Of a stretch of DNA of 64,000 bases, positions 58,627 to 64,000 are shown piece by piece (the first letter of the stretch is position 1; the number at the start of each line of letters is the position of its first letter). The translations under genes and the position numbers were made by a program. The notes below the pieces were generated by a model. That model was not told where the DNA came from. It did not search any database and was given only the letters and a program-made list of their open reading frames with translations. Source of the DNA: Streptomyces sp. SCSIO 75703 (GTDB lineage Bacteria > Actinomycetota > Actinomycetes > Streptomycetales > Streptomycetaceae); NCBI RefSeq assembly GCF_036607905.1, contig NZ_CP144555.1, positions 4,092,001-4,156,000 of the forward strand, in the 5' to 3' direction.

Positions 58627-61389
58627 GTGCAGGACAACGCGACAGAGGTGACCGCCGCCGGGATCGCGCGGCTCGCCGGTGTGGGCCGTGCCGCCGTGAG
58701 CAACTGGCGCCGCCGCCACGGCGACTTCCCCAAGCCCGTCGGCGGCACCGAGACGAGCCCCTCCTTCGCCCTGGCCGAGGTGGAGGGCTGGCTGCGCCGG
58801 CACGGCAAGCTCGCCGAGGTGCCGCTGCGCGAGCGGGTCTGGCAGCAGCTCGTCGGCCACCCCGAGGGGCCGGTCACCGCGCTGACGCACGCCGGCTGCG
58901 TCCTGCTGCTCCTCCAGGACCGGCCCGCGGTGTGGCCGGAGCTGGCGGCCGGTTCCGACGAACGGCTCGCCGCGATGCTGCCCGAGGCGCTGGACGGGGT
59001 ATTGGCGCCGCGCTTCGGCCTGGCGCGGGGTGGCGGGGGCGGCGGAGGTGGCCGGGGGGGCCGGGGCGGCGGGGAGGGCCGGCCGGACCGAGCTGTTCAC
59101 GGCGAGGCCGGGACGGGCGGGAGCGCGGGTGTGAACTCCGGTTCCGCTGTGAACCGCGCTGCTGCTGTGAACTCGGATGACGGTGTGAACAGTGATTCCG
59201 TCGAGCCCGCCGCTCCCGGTGTTCACACGAAGGGGTCGGTTCACAGCCCGCCGGTGACGCCGCCAGATGACACCGCGACCGCGGTTCACAGCGACACCTC
59301 GGTTCACAGTGGCGGAGCTGTTCACAGTGCGACCCCGCTTCACGGCGGAGCCGCAGTTCACAGTGACGCATCGGTTCACACGCCGCCGTCCTCCGCCGAG
59401 CCAACGTCTGTGAACACGCCCTCACCTGTTCACACCTCGCAGATCCCGGAATCCCCGGCAGCCTCACCGGCCCCGCCTGCCGCACCCCCCACCGGAGCCG
59501 CACCACACACCCCGGCCACCTCCCTCACCCCATCTGCCTCATCCACCCCATCCGCCTCATCCACCCCATCTGCTCCCTCCACCCCCTCCACCCCCTCCAC
59601 CCCTTCCGTCCCCTCCGCTATCCGGACCCCCACCGCCCCCGCCCTCCTCGCCTCCGCCCCCCTCCTGCGCGGCGTCGCCGACCTGGCCGCCGAGACGGGC
59701 GCCCGGGAGACCTTCGAGTTCCTGCTCGGCCGGCACCTGGACGCCAACCCGCGCCAGTACACGCTCACCCCCACCGACCTCGCCGGCCTCATGGCCGACC
59801 TGGCCGCGCTCGCCGGCCCCACCCGCACCGTCCTCGACCCCGCCTGCGGCACCGGCGCCCTGCTCCGCGCCGCCGTCCGCCGCGGCGACCGCGCCGAACA
59901 CACCGGCCGTGCCGGTCACCCCGACCACCCCGATCACCCCGACGGCACCGACCGCACCGACCGTGCCGAGCGTGCCGAGCGGCCGGGTCGCCCCGGCGGC
60001 ACCGATCACCCGGAGGACCCCGGCCAGGAGCTGTTCCTCCAGGACACCGCCGCCGACCTCGCCGCGCTCACCGGGTTCCGCCTCGCCCTGCACACCCGTG
60101 CCACCGTGCGCGGCGCCGCCGCCGACACCCTGCGCGCCGACGCCTTCCCCACCCTGCGCGCCGACGCCGTCCTCTGCCACCCGCCGTTCAACGAGCGCAA
60201 CTGGGGACACGAGGAACTCGCCTACGACCCCCGCTGGGAGTACGGCCTCCCGGCCCGCACCGAATCCGAACTGGCCTGGGTGCAGCACGCCCTCGCCCGG
60301 CTCCGCGACGGCGGCACGGCCGTCCTGCTCATGCCGCCCGCCGCCGCCTCCCGCCGCTCCGGGCGCCGGGTCCGCGCCGACCTGCTGCGCCGGGGCGCGC
60401 TGCGGGCCGTGGTCGCGCTGCCGGTCGGCGCGGCACCGCCGTACAACATCCCGCTGCACCTGTGGGTGCTGCGCCGGCCCGAGCGGGCGCCCGCGCAGCC
60501 GGAGGTGCTCCTCGCCGACGTGGGCCGCTTCGGCGGCGAGGGGCGCGGCGGCCCGGACTGGCGGGCCGTGCGCGAGGCGGTGCTCGACGCCTGGCGCGTC
60601 TTCGACGCGGACGGGCGGCTGGAGGAACGGCCCGGCCTCGCCCGTTCGCTGCCCGTCATCGAACTCCTCGACGACGACGTCGACCTGGCCCCCGCCCGCC
60701 ACCTGCCCCCGCCCACCGCCGCCGGCGGAGCCGACGAACTCGGCGACGTCCGCGCCCGCCTCGGCGAGACGCTGCGCCTGACCGTCGCCCTCGCCCCGGA
60801 CGCCGCCGAGCCCACCCGGTCCGCCCCCCGCTGGACGCTGACCACCGTCGGCGAACTCGCCCGGGGCGGCGCCCTGGTGATGCGCACCGGCGGAAACGGC
60901 GGCCCCGCGCGCGTGCCAGTCCTCACCGACCACGACGTACTGACCGGAAACCGGCCGTCCGGCACGCTTCCGGAGAGCGACGAGGAACCGGTGCTGACCG
61001 AGGCGGGGGACGTCGTCCTGCCCGTCCTCGGCGGCGGCTCCGTCGCACGCGTCGTCGACGACACGACCGCCGGTGCCGCCCTCGGGCGCAACCTCGTCCT
61101 GCTGCGCCCCGACCCGGCGGCCCTGGACCCGTGGTTCCTCGCCGGCTTCCTGCGCGGCTCCGCCAACAACCGCCAGGCCAGCAGCTACGCCTCCACCGCC
61201 ACCCGCCTCGACGTGCGGCGCCTGCACCTGCCCCGGCTCACGCTCGACGCGCAGCGGCCCTACGGGGCGCGCTTCAGGGCGCTCGACGAGTTCGAGCGCA
61301 CGCTGCGGCTCGCGGGCCGGCTCGGGGAACGGCTGGTGCGCGGGACGTACGACGGGCTGACGGACGGGACGGTGTCGCCGGGCGGCTGA
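58627..61389 (+). CDS. HTH / HsdM-like methylase / HsdS-like fusion protein
   Basis: 920 residues. An N-terminal MerR/AlpA-like HTH (about 8-62: AAGIARLAGVGRAAVSNWRRR) is followed by a Gly/Arg run and a repeat region (about 157-270) of VNS/VHS hexapeptides encoded by the 18-bp array, then Ser/Pro/Thr repeats to about 335. An N6-adenine-methylase-like domain follows: motif I DPACGTG (404-410), an Asp/His/Arg-rich insert (about 425-460), and HPPF (518-521) where active enzymes have NPPF or NPPY. The C-terminus resembles an HsdS target-recognition domain. No restriction gene is nearby, so a regulatory role seems as likely as methylation. Start GTG at 58627. Confidence 0.82.
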   Translation: MQDNATEVTAAGIARLAGVGRAAVSNWRRRHGDFPKPVGGTETSPSFALAEVEGWLRRHGKLAEVPLRERVWQQLVGHPEGPVTALTHAGCVLLLLQDRPAVWPELAAGSDERLAAMLPEALDGVLAPRFGLARGGGGGGGGRGGRGGGEGRPDRAVHGEAGTGGSAGVNSGSAVNRAAAVNSDDGVNSDSVEPAAPGVHTKGSVHSPPVTPPDDTATAVHSDTSVHSGGAVHSATPLHGGAAVHSDASVHTPPSSAEPTSVNTPSPVHTSQIPESPAASPAPPAAPPTGAAPHTPATSLTPSASSTPSASSTPSAPSTPSTPSTPSVPSAIRTPTAPALLASAPLLRGVADLAAETGARETFEFLLGRHLDANPRQYTLTPTDLAGLMADLAALAGPTRTVLDPACGTGALLRAAVRRGDRAEHTGRAGHPDHPDHPDGTDRTDRAERAERPGRPGGTDHPEDPGQELFLQDTAADLAALTGFRLALHTRATVRGAAADTLRADAFPTLRADAVLCHPPFNERNWGHEELAYDPRWEYGLPARTESELAWVQHALARLRDGGTAVLLMPPAAASRRSGRRVRADLLRRGALRAVVALPVGAAPPYNIPLHLWVLRRPERAPAQPEVLLADVGRFGGEGRGGPDWRAVREAVLDAWRVFDADGRLEERPGLARSLPVIELLDDDVDLAPARHLPPPTAAGGADELGDVRARLGETLRLTVALAPDAAEPTRSAPRWTLTTVGELARGGALVMRTGGNGGPARVPVLTDHDVLTGNRPSGTLPESDEEPVLTEAGDVVLPVLGGGSVARVVDDTTAGAALGRNLVLLRPDPAALDPWFLAGFLRGSANNRQASSYASTATRLDVRRLHLPRLTLDAQRPYGARFRALDEFERTLRLAGRLGERLVRGTYDGLTDGTVSPGG
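59095..59433. repeat. Intragenic array of GTGAAC/GTTCAC hexamers, 18-bp period
   Basis: Exact copies begin at 59095, 59131, 59149, 59167, 59185, 59221, 59239, 59284, 59302, 59320, 59356, 59374, 59410 and 59428; CTTCAC at 59338 fills one missing slot. All steps are 18 or 36 bp except 59239 to 59284 (45 bp, a half-period shift). GTGAAC units come first, GTTCAC units next. The extended form GTTCACAG (or CTGTGAAC in the other orientation) is common, although the two orientations encode different residues (VH-Ser versus Ala-VN). It lies within the HTH-methylase coding sequence. Confidence 0.9.
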
Positions 61390-61587
61390 GAAGCACCGTT
61401 CCCGGCCGGCCCACCGCCCCGTCAGGCCCCGGCCGGGACGCGCCCGGTGACCGGGACGTGATCGGTACGGCAACGGTTCGGCACATCCCGGGACCGCGGC
61501 CCGACGACGGCCGATACGCTCGGACGTATCCGGCGGACGACTCGTCCGTCTGTTCGGCACGTCGGCGACACCGGTCCAGGAGCAGTC

Positions 61588-62361
61588 ATGTACGGCAACA
61601 GCGCGGGACCGCCCTCCTCCGGGAGGGCCACCGTCATCACCCTGCGCGTGTTGTTCGCGGCGGCCGGTTTCCTCTCCTGCGGTCTGCTCGCCTGCCTGCC
61701 GCTGTTCCGGATCGCGTTCGTGCGCGGCCGGCCGGTCGACTGGGCGCTGGCCTGGATCGCCCTTCCGGTGTCCTTCGTGTGCCTGGCCGTGGTCGGCTCG
61801 CTGCCGGAGACGAACCCGGCGACCGACGTCGCCCTCTTGATCATGCTGCTGTCCGGTGCGGGGGCGAGCGTGTACTTCCTGGTGGGAGACGTACGGGCGC
61901 ACGCCGAGCCGTGGAAGTACGCCGGGTACGCGCCCCCGGGGGCGCCGGACGCCGGCGCGTACTACGGGCAGACGCACGTGATGGGCGCCCACCCGGGCCC
62001 GGCCGGCGGACCCGCGCCCGGACCGGCGCAGGGACCGGCGCCCGGCCCGCAGCCCGGACCGTACGGGCCGGCGCCGGGTCAGCCGCACACGCACCCGCAG
62101 GGTCAGCCGCACACGCCCCCGCCGGGGCAGCCGGCCGGGCCGGTGCCGCCGCAGGCACCGTACGGCGACGTGCGGCAGCCGCCGTTCGCGCCGCTGCACC
62201 CCTCGCCCCCGGTCGTGCCCCAGGCCCCCGCCGCGCCGACGGGACCGGTGCCGCCCGGCCCCGCCCGCATCGACCAGGTGCGCGCCGAACTCGACGAGCT
62301 GAGCGACTACCTGCGCCGGCACGACGGCAACCACGACGGCGACCACGAGGGCGGAAGGTGA
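61588..62361 (+). CDS. Membrane protein with Pro/Gly-rich tail, beside kinase
   Basis: 257 residues. Three hydrophobic segments (about 15-40, 50-70 and 80-105), then a cytoplasmic or extracellular Pro/Gly/Gln-rich tail with GPAPGP and GQPHT repeats, ending in a charged segment (RIDQVRAELDELSDYLRRHD) likely to be helical. CAGGAG precedes the ATG. The stop overlaps the kinase start by four bases (GTGA), so it is translationally coupled to the kinase and may be its membrane partner or substrate. No named family recognised. Confidence 0.78.
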   Translation: MYGNSAGPPSSGRATVITLRVLFAAAGFLSCGLLACLPLFRIAFVRGRPVDWALAWIALPVSFVCLAVVGSLPETNPATDVALLIMLLSGAGASVYFLVGDVRAHAEPWKYAGYAPPGAPDAGAYYGQTHVMGAHPGPAGGPAPGPAQGPAPGPQPGPYGPAPGQPHTHPQGQPHTPPPGQPAGPVPPQAPYGDVRQPPFAPLHPSPPVVPQAPAAPTGPVPPGPARIDQVRAELDELSDYLRRHDGNHDGDHEGGR

Positions 62362-63890
62362 CCGTGACGGCGGGACGTGTCGTCGCCGGCCGCTACGAAC
62401 TGTCCACGCTCGTCGGACAGGGCGGCATGGGCCAGGTGTGGACCGCCTACGACCGCCGGCTCGACCGGCGCGTGGCGGTGAAGCTGCTCCGCCCCGACAA
62501 GGTGGCCGGCCAGGAGGCCGAGGAGTTGCGCCGCCGCTTCCTGCGCGAGTGCCGGGTGACCGCCCAGGTCGACCACCCGGGTCTGGTCACCGTGCACGAC
62601 GCGGGCAGCGAGGGCGAGGAACTCTTCCTCGTCATGCAGTACGTCGACGGCGCCGACCTCTCCGACCACCTCGCCGAGCACGACCCGTACCCGTGGCAGT
62701 GGGCGGTGGCGGTCGCGGCCCAGCTCTGCGCCGTGCTCAGCGCCGTGCACGCCGTGCCGATCGTCCACCGCGACCTCAAGCCGCGCAACGTGATGGTCAA
62801 GCAGGACGGCACCGTCACCGTGCTCGACCTCGGGGTCGCCTCCGTGATGGACGCGGACACCACCCGCCTCACCCACACCGGCACGCCCATCGGCTCGCCC
62901 GCCTACATGGCGCCGGAACAGGCGATGGGCGGCGCCGTCGGCCCGTACACCGACCTGTACGCGCTGGGCGTACTGCTGCACGAACTGCTCAGCGGCAACG
63001 TGCCGTTCGCCGGTTCGACGGCCCTCGGCGTGCTCCACCGGCACCTGTACGAACCGCCGCTGCCGGTGCGCCGCCTGCGCCCCGAGGTGCCCGAGGCGCT
63101 GGAGGCCCTGGTCCTGCGCCTGCTCGCCAAGGACCCGCAGCACCGCCCGGCCTCCGCCCAGGAGGTCTACGAGATCCTGGCGCTGCTCCTGCCCTCCCGG
63201 GGCGTGCCGACCGGCGGCCCGCTCGACCCCACCCGCCCCTTCGTGCGCCCGCACGCCCCGTGGCCCGACCGGGCACGCACCCCCGCGCCCCGGCCCGCTG
63301 CGGTCACGCCCCCCGCCGAGGCCCGGAGACCGGACGTCGCCCACGCCGTCGACGAGGTCAAACGGCTGCTCGGCGAGGGCCGCATCACCCAGGCCGTCGA
63401 CATCCTCGGCGCGATCCTGCCCACCGCCGCCGAGGAGCACGGCGAGAACTCCCCGGTGGTGCGCACCCTGCGCCGGCAGTACGCGGCCACGCTGCTGGAC
63501 GACGGCCAGTACCGGCGCGCGCTGCCCGAACTGCGCCGGCTCGCCGACGAACGCGCCGCCGAGGCCGGCCGCGCCGACCCGCAGTCGCTGCGCCACCGCT
63601 ACGAGGCCGCCCAGTGCCTGGAGCAACTGGGCGATCCGGCGGCGGCCCTCGCCGAGTACCGGGCGCTGTTGCCGTACTACGAGAACCAGTACGTGGCCGG
63701 GGACCCCGACCTCGCCCACGACGTCCGCCGCCGCATCGGCCACCTGCTGCTGGCCCTCGGCGACCGGCCCGCCGCCCACGACACGCTGGCCCGGCTCCTG
63801 CACGACGTGGAGCGCGTCCACGGCCCCGGGCACCCGCTCGCCGGGGAGGTGCGGCGCACGCTCCAGTGGCTCGGCCAGGTGCGCGGCTGA
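62358..63890 (+). CDS. Serine/threonine protein kinase with C-terminal TPR-like region
   Basis: 510 residues, no membrane segment. Hanks-type kinase: Gly loop VGQGGMGQVW, Lys in VAVKLL, catalytic loop HRDLKPRNVMV, DLG in place of DFG (LDLGVAS), and SPAYMAPEQ. A Pro-rich linker (about 278-325) leads to a helical, TPR-like C-terminus (about 330-505) with repeated LDDGQYRRALPELRRLADE-type units. It resembles soluble PknB-like kinases of Streptomyces. Translationally coupled to the preceding membrane protein. Targets unknown. The last 110 bases of the window hold no further gene that I can support. Confidence 0.92.
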   Translation: MTVTAGRVVAGRYELSTLVGQGGMGQVWTAYDRRLDRRVAVKLLRPDKVAGQEAEELRRRFLRECRVTAQVDHPGLVTVHDAGSEGEELFLVMQYVDGADLSDHLAEHDPYPWQWAVAVAAQLCAVLSAVHAVPIVHRDLKPRNVMVKQDGTVTVLDLGVASVMDADTTRLTHTGTPIGSPAYMAPEQAMGGAVGPYTDLYALGVLLHELLSGNVPFAGSTALGVLHRHLYEPPLPVRRLRPEVPEALEALVLRLLAKDPQHRPASAQEVYEILALLLPSRGVPTGGPLDPTRPFVRPHAPWPDRARTPAPRPAAVTPPAEARRPDVAHAVDEVKRLLGEGRITQAVDILGAILPTAAEEHGENSPVVRTLRRQYAATLLDDGQYRRALPELRRLADERAAEAGRADPQSLRHRYEAAQCLEQLGDPAAALAEYRALLPYYENQYVAGDPDLAHDVRRRIGHLLLALGDRPAAHDTLARLLHDVERVHGPGHPLAGEVRRTLQWLGQVRG

Positions 63891-64000
63891 CCGTTCCGCG
63901 GCCCGGCCGGGCCGCGGGGAGCGCGGCGGTGCCCGAAGAGCCGGTGAATCGTTGGTCGAATGGGTTGGCCAGAGCTGGGCCACTGCCTACCATCGATCTT

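Noticed and set aside
59095..59433. Possible CRISPR array
   Set aside because: The repeated part is only 6-8 bases, spacers are 10-12 bases, orientation flips midway and the whole array is an open coding frame. No cas genes are nearby.
63891..64000. Start of a further gene at the right edge
   Set aside because: The last 110 bases show no start codon with a ribosome site and a sustained coding frame; they could be a promoter, but nothing is clear enough to call.

Overview
The window is very GC-rich, its genes have strong third-position GC bias, and gene order matches the chromosomal core of Streptomyces (mfd, glmU, prs, rplY, pth, ppc, galTEK, ispE, ksgA, tatD, rsmI and pmt in the same neighbourhood, in my recollection of S. 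coelicolor). I read it as a Streptomyces or very close actinomycete chromosome. There are no rRNA genes, prophage, integrase, CRISPR array or biosynthetic cluster. I find 44 protein-coding genes, one of them cut by the left edge, and one tRNA.

1-16 kb is mostly housekeeping: two tandem penicillin-binding proteins (-), a PMT-family protein mannosyltransferase (-), then rsmI, a zinc-ribbon protein, tatD, ksgA, ispE and an ABC-F protein (+). Two paralogous membrane-anchored PQQ-type beta-propellers follow, then a LuxR-type regulator whose receiver domain lacks the phospho-acceptor Asp. 16-21.6 kb is the galactose region: an SSS symporter with a small membrane partner (-), divergent from galT-galE-galK (+); the gap between them carries a palindrome and direct repeats. 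21.8-25.1 kb is a three-gene cassette resembling type VII (WXG/ESX) secretion substrates, visibly less GC-rich at its 3' end. 25-30 kb holds small regulators, a methyltransferase and a desaturase-TetR operon.

30-39 kb is core metabolism and translation: ppc, pth, rplY, prs, glmU, tRNA-Gln(UUG) and an orphan sensor kinase. 39.4-44.5 kb is a dense group of polymorphic-toxin and immunity-type domains outside any secretion locus: a YwqJ-type deaminase next to a SUKH-3 protein (-), and, divergently, a WHH-nuclease/SUKH fusion followed by a 904-residue Imm35-like/Pro-rich/deaminase/SUKH-4 protein (+). 44.7-55 kb has a coiled-coil protein, a DHA2 exporter, a MacB/FtsX-type ABC exporter and mfd. 55-64 kb has a small MT0933-like antitoxin homologue, secreted proteins, an unusual HTH-DNA methylase-like fusion, a membrane protein and a Ser/Thr kinase.

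The most unusual signal is in the HTH-methylase gene (58627-61389). Fourteen exact copies of GTGAAC or its complement GTTCAC lie at mostly exact 18-bp spacing inside the coding sequence, and three more at 18-bp spacing lie in the non-coding region just upstream. The flanking bases are conserved with the hexamer orientation, not with the encoded peptide, so this looks like an array of DNA-binding sites embedded in a gene, with the gene's own HTH domain an obvious candidate ligand. The cis toxin-immunity fusions at 39-44 kb and a MITE-like repeat present twice are next in interest.
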